Shown here: in pieces, positions 53,851 to 62,221 of the stretch
How positions within the stretch are numbered: position 1 is the stretch's first letter
Layout: each line of letters starts with the position of its first letter
Assembly: GCA_016789305.1 (NCBI GenBank)
Contig: JAEURJ010000009.1
Coordinates: 186,001-250,000, forward strand
Length of the DNA: 64,000 nt
From: Anaerolineales bacterium
GTDB lineage: Bacteria > Chloroflexota > Anaerolineae > Anaerolineales > Villigracilaceae
Direction: 5' to 3'
Notes under the pieces: generated by a model
What the model saw: the letters and a program-made list of their open reading frames with translations, nothing else
Databases searched by the model: none
What the model was told of the DNA's origin: nothing
Made by a program: the position numbers and the translations under genes

Positions 53851-55119
53851 TCATTGCTGGTCTGACGAAACAATAAACAAGCGTGGCAATACCAAAATAA
53901 ACATCCCCGAAGTTAGAATAATCTGACTGACTACAGTGGTCCATGCCGCGCCTATAATTCCAAGCTGCGGAATGCTTATATAATTCAATCCGACATTAAC
54001 TAAGACGGCCACCAACAGGACAAGCACGGTCTTCTGTTCCTGATGCGCCGCATTGGCAACGATGTTTGCTATTATCCCGGCAAACAGGAATGGCACACTG
54101 ATAAACAGGATCTGCGTGGGAAGTATGCTTGCATGGTAATCATCCCCAAAAAAAACTGTGATGATGGATGCGCCGAAAATATTCATTAAAATTGTCAAAA
54201 AGATTCCCGCCGTAAATACGATGGAGGCCAGCAATAAGAACCGTGTACGCAATTTTTGTATCTGGTGGCTTGCAAAATATTCCGAAAAAACGGGCAAAAA
54301 CACCATATTAAATGGACGAACCATAAATCGAACTGCCTCGACCAGTTTTATTCCCAACTCATAATTTGCTACTTCTCTCACATTCAGCATTGCTCCAACC
54401 AGAATTGTATCAAAACGCATATGCATCAGATTCAGAGTGTTCGCCAAAAAGAAGGGAAAGGCCGCCTTGAGAATCTCCGCACTGACGCGAGGCTCCCATT
54501 TCAGATCAATTGCCCCAAAATTACGGCTGGTAATCCAAAAGCATGCAACGATAAATAGAAGACTTATAAAAACATACCCGCACAATACCGGGATCAAAGC
54601 CCGGGAGAAGATCGCAATCAGGATAATTAATGGCATGGTTAATATCTTAAGACCCCCTATTATAAAAAGGCGATACACAACCTGTTTTCGACCTAAAAAA
54701 AAGGACAAAAAGGGGTGGCCGGCCTCTTCAAGAAAATCATATGCGCTTGCTAACAGCATCACAGGGGATAATGCCGGTTGAATAAGCCACACAACAATGT
54801 TCAGCAAGACAAAACCGATCACTATGGCAATGAAGCGAATTGACAAGGTACGCGAAAGATGGATCAGGCTGTTATGGGGATTGGTGGCTGTACTTCGAAT
54901 CAGATAGGTATCTGTCCCAAAATTCAAGATGACTGCGACCAGGCTGGCAATGGATAACGCATAGAACATGGAACCCAGGTCTTCTTTTAGGAGATTCCGC
55001 GTTAATACGGCAAGAATAATGTAGCTGGTCCCTTTTTCGACAAGCTGAAGAACCGTTGCCAATGTGAAATTGGAACGCGCGCTATTTATATTGCGAGGTA
55101 AAACAAAATTCTTGAACAA
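53851..55119 (-). CDS. Wzx-type polysaccharide flippase
   Basis: A 422-aa membrane protein of the MOP/MATE exporter superfamily with about twelve hydrophobic segments. It moves undecaprenyl-linked oligosaccharide units across the inner membrane. LATVLQLVEKGTSYIILAVLTRNLL (cut here for length) is the standard N terminus. The only good start is a TTG at 55119; a TAGAAT box lies exactly 6 nt before it, so it may be another leaderless gene. The rpmB promoter overlaps on the opposite strand. Confidence 0.84.
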   Translation of the reverse strand: MFKNFVLPRNINSARSNFTLATVLQLVEKGTSYIILAVLTRNLLKEDLGSMFYALSIASLVAVILNFGTDTYLIRSTATNPHNSLIHLSRTLSIRFIAIVIGFVLLNIVVWLIQPALSPVMLLASAYDFLEEAGHPFLSFFLGRKQVVYRLFIIGGLKILTMPLIILIAIFSRALIPVLCGYVFISLLFIVACFWITSRNFGAIDLKWEPRVSAEILKAAFPFFLANTLNLMHMRFDTILVGAMLNVREVANYELGIKLVEAVRFMVRPFNMVFLPVFSEYFASHQIQKLRTRFLLLASIVFTAGIFLTILMNIFGASIITVFFGDDYHASILPTQILFISVPFLFAGIIANIVANAAHQEQKTVLVLLVAVLVNVGLNYISIPQLGIIGAAWTTVVSQIILTSGMFILVLPRLFIVSSDQQ

Positions 55120-55140
55120 GGGTTAATTCTATGGTAAAAT
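55112..55140 (+). promoter_or_regulatory. rpmB promoter
   Basis: TTGAAC (55112-55117), a 17-nt spacer and TAAAAT (55135-55140). It overlaps the divergent flippase start and its -10 box. Confidence 0.75.
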
Positions 55141-55199
55141 GCCCTGCCTTTAAAAGGCAACTGACCCAACGGCATCATTGTACGGAAAGGATCTATCAC

Positions 55200-55385
55200 A
55201 TGGCTAAATGTAACACCTGCGGCAAGACAACCACCTTCGGGCACAGCCGCTCTTTCTCCCTGCGCGCAACCAACCGCAAGTTCAAGGCGAACCTGCAAAA
55301 GGTTTCCGTCATGGAAAAGGGCCGTCTGGTCAAGAAGGTCTTGTGCGCCAAGTGCATTAAGACACTCGGCAAATCTGCCGCGTAG
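55200..55385 (+). CDS. rpmB: Ribosomal protein bL28
   Basis: A 61-aa basic large-subunit protein. MAKCNTCGKTTTFGHSRSFS and ATNRKFKANLQKVSV are the family pattern. Four cysteines in two CxxC pairs (CNTC, CAKC) show the zinc-binding form. GGAAAGGATCTATCAC precedes the start. It stands alone with its own promoter and terminator. Confidence 0.95.
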   Translation: MAKCNTCGKTTTFGHSRSFSLRATNRKFKANLQKVSVMEKGRLVKKVLCAKCIKTLGKSAA

Positions 55386-55408
55386 TTCGTTTTCACTTAC
55401 ATCAAAGG

Positions 55409-55437
55409 TCACGGCCATAACACGGGCCGTGATTTTT
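55409..55437. terminator. Terminator after rpmB
   Basis: TCACGGCC and GGCCGTGA enclose a 8-nt loop with a T run after it on the plus strand, between convergent rpmB and rpe. Confidence 0.8.
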
Positions 55438-55439
55438 GT

Positions 55440-56105
55440 TTAACCAGCCAAAAGACTGACCAATTCCCCCACCCCCGCCGCTGACCCACCGGGATGTTTG
55501 AAAGCGGCATTTCCGGTGACGAACGCATTCGCTCCGGCTTTCTTTACGATGGGAATTGTTTTTAAAGACATACCGCCATCCACTTCCAGATGGGCTTTGG
55601 GGTTGACCGAATCCAGCTGTACGCGAAGTTCCTTCACCCGGTCTGCCATTTCAGGCATGAAGGCCTGCCCGGAATAACCGGGGTTCACGCTCATCACCAA
55701 AACCAAATCCACCTTTGACAGGACAGGCTCAATGGTAGAAACAGGCGTCGCAGGTCGTAATGTGACTCCGGCGGTGCAGCCCAGGGATTTAATTTGCGCG
55801 ATGGCTTTTTCCAGGTCCGTGCACGCTTCCACATGGACCGTGATGTTGTTCGCTCCAGCTTTGGCAAATGCCTCGATGTGTCTTTCCGGATTCTCGATCA
55901 TCAGATGAACATCCAATGGAAGTTTGGTGGTGCGTTTGAGTGCCTCCACAAAAAGCGGCCCCACCGTAATGGTCGGCACAAAATGACCATCCATCACGTC
56001 AACATGCAGCCAGCGGGCGCCGGCAGATTCACATGCGGCGATCTCATCCGCGATGTGGGCAAAATCGGAGGCAATGATCGAAGGGGCAATAATATATTCA
56101 GGCAT
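55440..56105 (-). CDS. rpe: Ribulose-phosphate 3-epimerase
   Basis: Rpe interconverts ribulose-5-phosphate and xylulose-5-phosphate. The TIM-barrel protein of 221 aa has SIIASDFAHIADEI, HVDVMDGHFVPTITVGP, HLMIENPE, VMSVNPGYSGQAFMPE and EVDGGMSL, which hold the metal and catalytic residues. It follows the Ser/Thr kinase gene by 18 nt on the same strand. Confidence 0.95.
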   Translation of the reverse strand: MPEYIIAPSIIASDFAHIADEIAACESAGARWLHVDVMDGHFVPTITVGPLFVEALKRTTKLPLDVHLMIENPERHIEAFAKAGANNITVHVEACTDLEKAIAQIKSLGCTAGVTLRPATPVSTIEPVLSKVDLVLVMSVNPGYSGQAFMPEMADRVKELRVQLDSVNPKAHLEVDGGMSLKTIPIVKKAGANAFVTGNAAFKHPGGSAAGVGELVSLLAG

Positions 56106-56123
56106 TAAATTTCTAATGGGAGA

Positions 56124-57233
56124 TCAGCGAATCGGAGGGAACCATGCAAGATAGACCCAAAACCAAAACGGGAACAGACCAAGCACGGCTGCCAGCGCCA
56201 CAAAGAGGAGTCCCCAAAAGGCAAAGTCAATGTCTTCGAATGCAGAGGCAATTTCAACGTCGGGTTGAGGCGTTGGTTGGGATGCTTGATGCCTCGATGT
56301 GGCAGGTTCCGGCCGGGGCGTGGAAGGCCGCTCTCGGGCAGGGGGTCGCGTTGAAATCTGCGGCGGAATTGATACGGGGGCAGGTTGGTTTACTGATAAG
56401 GGAGCATCTTGTTGAGTGCCGAAGGTCTTCAACACGCGGCCCAGTTGATCTGCTGTGCGATAGCGGGAAGCGGGTTCCTTGGAAAGAACTTTCATGACGA
56501 TCTCTTCGAGAGCCGAAGGGATATCGGGAAGGTACTCGCGAATGGGAATGGGACGCCCGGAAATGTGCAGGCGAGCAAGTTCATCCGCTGAACCGGCGGT
56601 GAATGGCGGCGTGCCGCTTAATAATTCATAAAGCACCACGCCAAGCGAATAGACATCGGAAGCAGGTGAAGGCGCTTCCCCTCTCGCCTGTTCAGGAGAA
56701 AAATAAAGCGGCGACCCCCAAACGACATCGGTCTTCTCACCGGGTGCGATGGTGGACAGCGCGCGTGCGATGCCGAAATCTGTGACCTTGAGCCGTCCAT
56801 CGGATGAAACCAGCATGTTGTGCGGCTTCACATCACAATGGACGAGGCCGGCGCGATGAGCGTATCCAATTCCAGCGCAGGCTTGAAAGATCAACGGAAT
56901 GGCATCTTCGACAGGGAAACGTCCGCGCTCACGAATGAGCTGCTTCAGGTCCTTGCCGGGGATATATTCCATCACGATATAAAGCATGTCATCGGCAAAG
57001 CCAAAATCATGCACGGTGACGATGTTGGGATGCGATAAATTGGCCGCGGCACGCGCTTCCTGACGGAAGTTATTCTGAAAATCCTCGTTGCCGGAAAAAT
57101 CGGGACGCAGGATCTTGATCGCAATGTTGCGGTCAAGCATCAGGTCACGGGCGCGAAACACCTCGGCCATGCCCCCGGAGCCGAGTTGTTCGAGCAATTG
57201 ATACCGATTATTGAGAAGTGTCCCTTCGTTCAT
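56124..57233 (-). CDS. Ser/Thr protein kinase, HCD variant
   Basis: A Hanks-type kinase of 369 aa. LGSGGMAEVF (17-26) is the glycine loop, K40 the ATP lysine, HCDVKPHNM (131-139) the catalytic loop with D133, and VTDFGIARAL the metal motif. The usual HRD arginine is a cysteine, so activation-loop control may differ. A Pro/Thr-rich linker (about 270-325) leads to a hydrophobic hairpin at the C terminus (FAFWGLLFVALAAVLGLFPFW), without PASTA repeats. A TATAAT box lies 8 nt before the ATG. Confidence 0.9.
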   Translation of the reverse strand: MNEGTLLNNRYQLLEQLGSGGMAEVFRARDLMLDRNIAIKILRPDFSGNEDFQNNFRQEARAAANLSHPNIVTVHDFGFADDMLYIVMEYIPGKDLKQLIRERGRFPVEDAIPLIFQACAGIGYAHRAGLVHCDVKPHNMLVSSDGRLKVTDFGIARALSTIAPGEKTDVVWGSPLYFSPEQARGEAPSPASDVYSLGVVLYELLSGTPPFTAGSADELARLHISGRPIPIREYLPDIPSALEEIVMKVLSKEPASRYRTADQLGRVLKTFGTQQDAPLSVNQPAPVSIPPQISTRPPARERPSTPRPEPATSRHQASQPTPQPDVEIASAFEDIDFAFWGLLFVALAAVLGLFPFWFWVYLAWFPPIR

Positions 57234-57321
57234 CGGGTGCGATTATATCATTAGGGATTGAAGCAAAGTAAAAACACCTGATTGACTACGTGTATAAAGT
57301 ACAAAAGAATTTCTCAAAAAA

Positions 57322-57705
57322 TCATCGAAAGAACACCCGCCATAATTTCATAACTACCATGGCTGCAACAAAACATATGGCACAGCCTGCCAGTATTCCT
57401 GCCCACAGTCCGTACGCTGCTGCCCAATCTGCTGTTAATTTGCCAAGGAGAGTCGCCAGGCCAAAGGCAAGCGCCAATCCCAAGACATCCAGAATTATGC
57501 GTAGAAAGGTTTGACCGCCGGTGACATCCCCGCGTCGATAAGCACTCCAGCGATGTCGAATGATCGCGGCCAGTGCAAATGTGAGAAACAGAATCAACAC
57601 CCCGGTTCCCAAGGGTCCCGCATATCGCGGCGCATAGACGGTGGAAAGGATCAGCAGAATAAACAATGTGCCCAGAAATAGAGGAATGAAATATCGTTTC
57701 ATCAT
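57322..57705 (-). CDS. Small multi-spanning membrane protein, module A
   Basis: A 127-aa protein with four hydrophobic segments, unknown function. It begins MMKRYFIPLFLGTLFILLIL. The middle IRHRWSAYRRGD and ILDVLGLALAFGLATLLGKLTA resemble the 146-aa protein at 60649 (HYSNYKRAS, WDILKIFMIVFLVSFLGKTGA), so the two are probably homologous. A 24-codon ORF at 59178 matches its first 18 residues. The ATG directly abuts the TAA of the 50-aa gene. It is the last gene of the cassette. Confidence 0.75.
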   Translation of the reverse strand: MMKRYFIPLFLGTLFILLILSTVYAPRYAGPLGTGVLILFLTFALAAIIRHRWSAYRRGDVTGGQTFLRIILDVLGLALAFGLATLLGKLTADWAAAYGLWAGILAGCAICFVAAMVVMKLWRVFFR

Positions 57706-57858
57706 TTAATTTGAAAGAATGTAATAGATCGAAACCAGGAAAATGATCGTGCCGCTGAACAAACGGTTACGCCAGAATGGCGAACCGCGTGACCTGCTCC
57801 ACAAGCCAAGCCCGATGATCAACAATCCGCTGAAAGAAAGGAGAATCCATATCGTCAT
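57706..57858 (-). CDS. 50-aa membrane protein, module A
   Basis: The minus strand encodes MTIWILLSFSGLLIIGLGLW as one membrane helix, then SRSRGSPFWRNR, then a second helix ending SIYYILSN. Its ATG overlaps the stop of the preceding 49-aa gene (ATGA) and its own stop abuts the next ATG, so it is clearly translated as part of the unit. It resembles the 49-aa protein at 59268 (GVLLLGMGGLSLKWGQKTWR). Function unknown. Confidence 0.7.
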   Translation of the reverse strand: MTIWILLSFSGLLIIGLGLWSRSRGSPFWRNRLFSGTIIFLVSIYYILSN

Positions 57859-58004
57859 TTTTGCTGCCTCATCATGCTAACACCCGCCAGAGCAATCCCC
57901 AACCCCTGCAGAGAGCGGATCCACCAGTCACCCTTACCTTGGGAAAACTCAATTAAACCACCTAGGACCAAAAGTACGCCTGCAACGACCAGAAACCGAT
58001 TCAT
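57855..58004 (-). CDS. 49-aa membrane protein, module A
   Basis: MNRFLVVAGVLLVLGGLIEF is a membrane helix; SQGKGDWWIRSLQG is a polar loop; GIALAGVSMMRQQK ends the protein. The ATG overlaps the stop of the 391-aa gene (ATGA) and its stop overlaps the next ATG in the same way. The tight coupling supports it as real. Function unknown. Confidence 0.7.
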   Translation of the reverse strand: MNRFLVVAGVLLVLGGLIEFSQGKGDWWIRSLQGLGIALAGVSMMRQQK

Positions 58005-59176
58005 GCTGTCTTTTTATCTACTTTATCGACCCAGGCGAGACGGGATTGCCAGTTCTCCTGATCCTGTTCGGACAAACCCATATATTTAAGATATTGCGCG
58101 CCGTTTTCTTTTGCTGTTTCAACCATTTGTGCGGTCTTTTCAAAGCCACTGATCAACTCCATCAATGGCTTCAGGTCCGGACTTTTGCTGTGGATCACAG
58201 GCTCTTTCTGGATCAATTTCAACAACGAACGGGCTGCGCCAATACCCTCCCGCAGGAGTTCTGCCTGATCGGTGATCAATGCAAAGGCTTTCATCTTTCC
58301 ATTTAGGTCAAGGACATCCTCAAAGCGCACTTCCTTCAGATGTGCATTGCCATGCTTGCTTCCCCATTCCGCTTCCAAATACCACATCTCACACAGGGCC
58401 TGCGAGTACTCGCGGATCAGCAGCAGGGTTTGCTTGAGCGTTTGTATCCTTTTAGCTTCCTTCTCTCCCAGTACTGCTACAGATCGGTCAAAACCCGCCA
58501 ATCCTTTATCCAGCAGTTCGAGCATCTTTTGGGTATCCGTATAGCTCTTCGTGCGTGCATTGATCTGTTCCGGATTGGCCACCTCTTGCGCCAGGCGCGA
58601 ACAGGCAGCGATCTTATTCATCAACGCAAGGTCCCGGACGGCTTTGCCTTGCATGTCCAATCCCAAAATCCCGGTTTCCTTGCGTTGTATGTGATAGGTT
58701 GCAATACTGTACGCATTGCCGTCCACGACTAAATCCGGTTGCCAGGCACCTGCAACCTCTTCCTCCTGTTTTTTATATCTCGCAATGGCCGCATCCACTG
58801 CCGCCACTCCTTTTTGCTTGCGGCTGAACGGCAGTCCCCAATACAGGACGTAGACCATGAAAAGACACATCAAACCAACAATTAGAAACACAATTATCAA
58901 ACTTACAGCGCTTTCAATACCGCGGTTTATGGAAAAAAAAGTCCACAAAAGCATACTTCCCAACCCTAAGCTTACGATCAAGAAAGTCTTCATGAACGCT
59001 TTATTTATATAAGCATAGATTACATATGGTCTGCGCGGGCGAAAGCTCATTCCCAAAAGTGTTGCTGTTAACAAAAAACCACTGAGAGCAGGATGCATAA
59101 AAGGAGCATCTGCAACCAATTGAGAAAATGATCCTACAAGAAGAAGGACTAAAACAAAAGTACTTAAGTTGCTCAC
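58001..59176 (-). CDS. 391-aa membrane protein of the cassette, module A
   Basis: I do not recognise this protein. The first ~125 residues contain four hydrophobic segments; the rest is a soluble helical domain. A shared core begins WQPDLVVDGNAYSIATYHIQ and GILGLDMQGKAVRD, which lines up with LPLIYVKGKPYIVVGYS in the 401-aa and LPVLIIGDKKYFLVNYY in the 379-aa protein. The start is a GTG. It is the third of three tandem paralogues and is coupled to two tiny membrane proteins downstream. Confidence 0.72.
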   Translation of the reverse strand: MSNLSTFVLVLLLVGSFSQLVADAPFMHPALSGFLLTATLLGMSFRPRRPYVIYAYINKAFMKTFLIVSLGLGSMLLWTFFSINRGIESAVSLIIVFLIVGLMCLFMVYVLYWGLPFSRKQKGVAAVDAAIARYKKQEEEVAGAWQPDLVVDGNAYSIATYHIQRKETGILGLDMQGKAVRDLALMNKIAACSRLAQEVANPEQINARTKSYTDTQKMLELLDKGLAGFDRSVAVLGEKEAKRIQTLKQTLLLIREYSQALCEMWYLEAEWGSKHGNAHLKEVRFEDVLDLNGKMKAFALITDQAELLREGIGAARSLLKLIQKEPVIHSKSPDLKPLMELISGFEKTAQMVETAKENGAQYLKYMGLSEQDQENWQSRLAWVDKVDKKTA

Positions 59177-59177
59177 A

Positions 59178-59252
59178 TTAATTCCATAAAATAAGGAGGG
59201 TCAAAAGAATAAACAAATGGCCAAGAAACACAGGAGTCAAATATCGTTTCAA
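59178..59252 (-). pseudogene. Truncated copy of the small membrane protein, module B
   Basis: A TTG-initiated 24-codon frame reads LKRYLTPVFLGHLFILLTLL; 13 of the first 18 residues match the 127-aa protein at 57322, and the DNA is closely similar. It then stops. It lies exactly where module B should have its small multi-spanning protein, so it is a remnant of a duplicated gene, or a single-helix peptide still translated since the stop nearly abuts the next start. Confidence 0.65.
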
Positions 59253-59267
59253 AAAGAAAAAAATGGA

Positions 59268-59417
59268 TTAACCTCGCAAGAGCAGATAGACCCCGGCCAC
59301 GATAAGCCCGTTGACAACCTGACGTCGCCATGTCTTCTGCCCCCATTTGAGACTTAGTCCTCCCATCCCCAGGAGCAAAACTCCCAAACCAATCAACGCA
59401 TATCCCAATAGAATCAT
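59268..59417 (-). CDS. 49-aa membrane protein, module B
   Basis: MILLGYALIGLGVLLLGMGG and NGLIVAGVYLLLRG are two membrane helices joined by a basic loop KWGQKTWRRQ. The layout and spacing match the 50-aa protein of module A (57706). The ATG overlaps the stop of the 401-aa gene (ATGA). Function unknown. Confidence 0.7.
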   Translation of the reverse strand: MILLGYALIGLGVLLLGMGGLSLKWGQKTWRRQVVNGLIVAGVYLLLRG

Positions 59418-60619
59418 GCGGACAATTCCTTCTCCAACTTCTCCGCAATCGCCTTGCGCGCCCGCCACCATCCCCACTCCTCGTCCAGGACAAGGAAGTC
59501 GATGGCTGGTTTGCTCCAGGCCACAGAAGCCTCTCGAAATACAGAGAGACTCTTGAACAACTCCATGATCGTCGAGCGATGTTTCAGACGCAAGGTCGTG
59601 CCGCCCTGCATGGGATCGTTCATCTTCAAGTAAACCGCCTTTAGTTTCTCCGCATCCGCACCTACTTGATCGATCTTCTCCAGGTACTTTTGAAAGATGC
59701 CATCGAATTCCCTTAGGCGGGATTCGACTTCATACAGTTGTTCGTCACTGATCTCAACCAGGCGATTCAAGCCGTGATCCAATGCCCATTGCGCCTGCCA
59801 GTTCTTGCGTTCGATCATGGTCGTCACAAGAAAATGAAAATCCTGCTCGAAGGCCACGACATTCTTCCATAAGGTGTAAGCTGGCTCGCCTGCTGCACGA
59901 AAGTATTCCTCGTTGACGCGCAATCGAAGAAAAGCTCCCTGCATCTGGCGGTCGGTCTGCATAAAGCTATCGATCTCTTTAGCGCGCGTCAAGCTGTACG
60001 GCATATGCAGCACGTTCGTCGCCAGTTTTTGACAGCGAATGATGATCTCTGCCAACCCTTCATCCTTGACAAAACCACCATTTTCATCAATCGTGGCCAT
60101 CCCTCGTATTGTCTGGAGACTATAGCCAACCACAATATATGGCTTGCCTTTTACATAAATCAGCGGAAGGTAAAGCGAATAACTCTCAAAGAATTGTTTG
60201 AGGCGATGCGCAGTATAAGCCATACGCGGGTAGCGCCGCACAAATCGCCAATCTCCCCAAGCTGGCATGAAATAGAGTTTGTTCCATAAGAAGAACCCAA
60301 ATCCAACCAGAAGGATCCAGAACACTGCTAACCCCGACAAAATTTCCGAGGAAAAGGATCGCAGCAACGATCTGGAGGAAAAGAATATAAGGAGGGACCC
60401 CAGGAATGCGATCACCAACATCATACCAACCATGGTTATAGATCGATTCCAATAGGCATAACGCAATCCACGTCTTGGACGGGCGGCATTGATGATCGAA
60501 ACGACAGGCACAAGGAGCACGGCATAGAAAAGGTATACCGAATTTCCTGTCTGCAGCGTGGCGATACAAGCCAAACCGCAGAGCAAGATAAAGATCAAAA
60601 TGAACCAGGCTCTTTGCAT
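59414..60619 (-). CDS. 401-aa membrane protein of the cassette, module B
   Basis: A paralogue of the 391- and 379-aa proteins. Four hydrophobic segments lie in residues 1-115. The shared core LPLIYVKGKPYIVVGYS and ATIDENGGFVKDEG follows at about 165-205, then a long helical region with aromatic-rich stretches (KNWQAQWALDHGLN). The last residues overlap the next small gene. Function unknown; the hydrophobic half is likely the membrane anchor and the helical half cytoplasmic. Confidence 0.72.
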   Translation of the reverse strand: MQRAWFILIFILLCGLACIATLQTGNSVYLFYAVLLVPVVSIINAARPRRGLRYAYWNRSITMVGMMLVIAFLGSLLIFFSSRSLLRSFSSEILSGLAVFWILLVGFGFFLWNKLYFMPAWGDWRFVRRYPRMAYTAHRLKQFFESYSLYLPLIYVKGKPYIVVGYSLQTIRGMATIDENGGFVKDEGLAEIIIRCQKLATNVLHMPYSLTRAKEIDSFMQTDRQMQGAFLRLRVNEEYFRAAGEPAYTLWKNVVAFEQDFHFLVTTMIERKNWQAQWALDHGLNRLVEISDEQLYEVESRLREFDGIFQKYLEKIDQVGADAEKLKAVYLKMNDPMQGGTTLRLKHRSTIMELFKSLSVFREASVAWSKPAIDFLVLDEEWGWWRARKAIAEKLEKELSA

Positions 60620-60648
60620 GTTTTTGTTATTATCTCAAGAAAGTTCAG

Positions 60649-61089
60649 TCAAGCCAATCTCAAAAACTTTCCAAGCTTCTCCATCCCCCATTTGATGCCG
60701 TTTGCAATAAGAACGCTAACGACCAGCAAAGCAATGAACCCAACCAAGGCACCCGTTCCCTGCCAACGCGATTCAGCAAAACCACTGGCATAAATTGCAC
60801 CTGTTTTCCCAAGAAAAGACACCAGGAAGACAATCATAAAAATTTTCAGAATATCCCACCCGAGACCACCCCATGCCTGATCTTTGGAAATACTCGCTCG
60901 TTTGTAGTTTGAATAGTGTTTTAAAGGTAGTAACAAAGCGGAAATTGCCAAAATCAAGTAAATCAGGATAGGAAGCATGGAATTCGCCTGTAGAGGCCAA
61001 ACTAGAAAAACACTATAAAACATCAAAAGCACCAGGAATTGCTGTAATATTTTCTTCAAGACTCCCCCTATTCTTTTGCGATTGGCCAA
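60649..61089 (-). CDS. Small multi-spanning membrane protein, module C
   Basis: A 146-aa protein with four hydrophobic segments, homologous in appearance to the 127-aa protein of module A (LKHYSNYKRAS, FLVSFLGKTGA). With the ATG at 61089 it overlaps the 379-aa gene by 22 nt; a TTG at 61059 after GGGGGAG would avoid the overlap and give 136 aa. Function unknown. No ~50-aa gene is found in this module. Confidence 0.68.
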   Translation of the reverse strand: MANRKRIGGVLKKILQQFLVLLMFYSVFLVWPLQANSMLPILIYLILAISALLLPLKHYSNYKRASISKDQAWGGLGWDILKIFMIVFLVSFLGKTGAIYASGFAESRWQGTGALVGFIALLVVSVLIANGIKWGMEKLGKFLRLA

Positions 61090-62207
61090 CCGATCTTCTT
61101 TGCCAGCTCCACTTTCCGATGGTAGTATTCCCAGTCCTCTTCTTGAACAACGCCTTCATGTTCAAAACGGTCAATGATTGCTAAAACGCCTTCTTCGATG
61201 GCTTCCATTTGTTTAAGGGCAAGAAGTACATTTCTGTCCTCCTTTTTTTGCTCGGCTATAACACTAACAATAAGTAAAGACCCATTCCCTTTTGCCGTTA
61301 ACAAGGAAAGCCTGTACTTTGCGTTCATATACCTTACAAAGGCATCACTAATCTCGGTTAAAAGCAATGCGTCTTCATACAGGAATTCCAGGGCAAAGCT
61401 ATAACCCAACGCCTTACGGACTTTTTCATGTATAGGTCCAAGTATGGCAGGCGACTCATCAACAGCTGCCTGTAAGGTGGGAAAACTTGCCATTAGTTGA
61501 CTCCAAAGTGCTCCAACACCTTGTCGCTCGAATCTATCTTTGGATCGCGCAAGAATCTTCTCACATTGTTTTAGCTTATTTATTAAATAATACTTGGATC
61601 GGACATATTTTATATCTTTATCTCGTTCTGCAGCGCCCATAACAAAAGAAAAATTCTCAATACGGAATAACTTTTTAAACAACTCATCATTATCCACTAC
61701 CTGCATGGCCTCGTTTAACAAAACAATTCCAATTCGTTTTTGAAAGCCATATTTCTTTAAATCTCTTGGGTAATAGTAATTCACCAAGAAATATTTTTTA
61801 TCTCCTATGATTAATACTGGCAAGTGCTTTCGGAATTTCTCCCCTGATTCTTGAAACCCATGAATGGCGCGTCGAATACCAGAGTATTTCCAAAAAACAT
61901 ATCGCGTAGAACGTGTCTTAACACCATATATTTGTTCAGGGAGCCAGGCAATAAGAAGATAGCTCAATCCAATAATAAATAATGCTACTAGATTATTCCA
62001 GGGTAAATTAAAATAACTAAACCACAAAGTTGGTACAAAAAGCATAGATACTAGTCCAAGCAGAACAAGAGGGGCCAAAACCCAGTCATGTGGGATTCCC
62101 CTCTTCCGTTGTATCCATGGACGATTTAAGGCGTTGTTATATTCCTGTTGAGCAGCTTCAATTTCTTCTTTTTTATATTCATAGGTAGGCTTATAGCGGA
62201 TTGTCAT
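61068..62207 (-). CDS. 379-aa membrane protein of the cassette, module C
   Basis: First of the three paralogues. Two hydrophobic segments lie at about 45-95 instead of four. The core LPVLIIGDKKYFLVNYYYPRD and GIVLLNEAMQVVDNDEL follows, and then a helical domain with many charged residues. It starts 14 nt after the stop of the large repeat protein, so the two are co-transcribed. Function unknown. Confidence 0.72.
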   Translation of the reverse strand: MTIRYKPTYEYKKEEIEAAQQEYNNALNRPWIQRKRGIPHDWVLAPLVLLGLVSMLFVPTLWFSYFNLPWNNLVALFIIGLSYLLIAWLPEQIYGVKTRSTRYVFWKYSGIRRAIHGFQESGEKFRKHLPVLIIGDKKYFLVNYYYPRDLKKYGFQKRIGIVLLNEAMQVVDNDELFKKLFRIENFSFVMGAAERDKDIKYVRSKYYLINKLKQCEKILARSKDRFERQGVGALWSQLMASFPTLQAAVDESPAILGPIHEKVRKALGYSFALEFLYEDALLLTEISDAFVRYMNAKYRLSLLTAKGNGSLLIVSVIAEQKKEDRNVLLALKQMEAIEEGVLAIIDRFEHEGVVQEEDWEYYHRKVELAKKIGWPIAKE

Positions 62208-62221
62208 TTAGTAATGTACCT

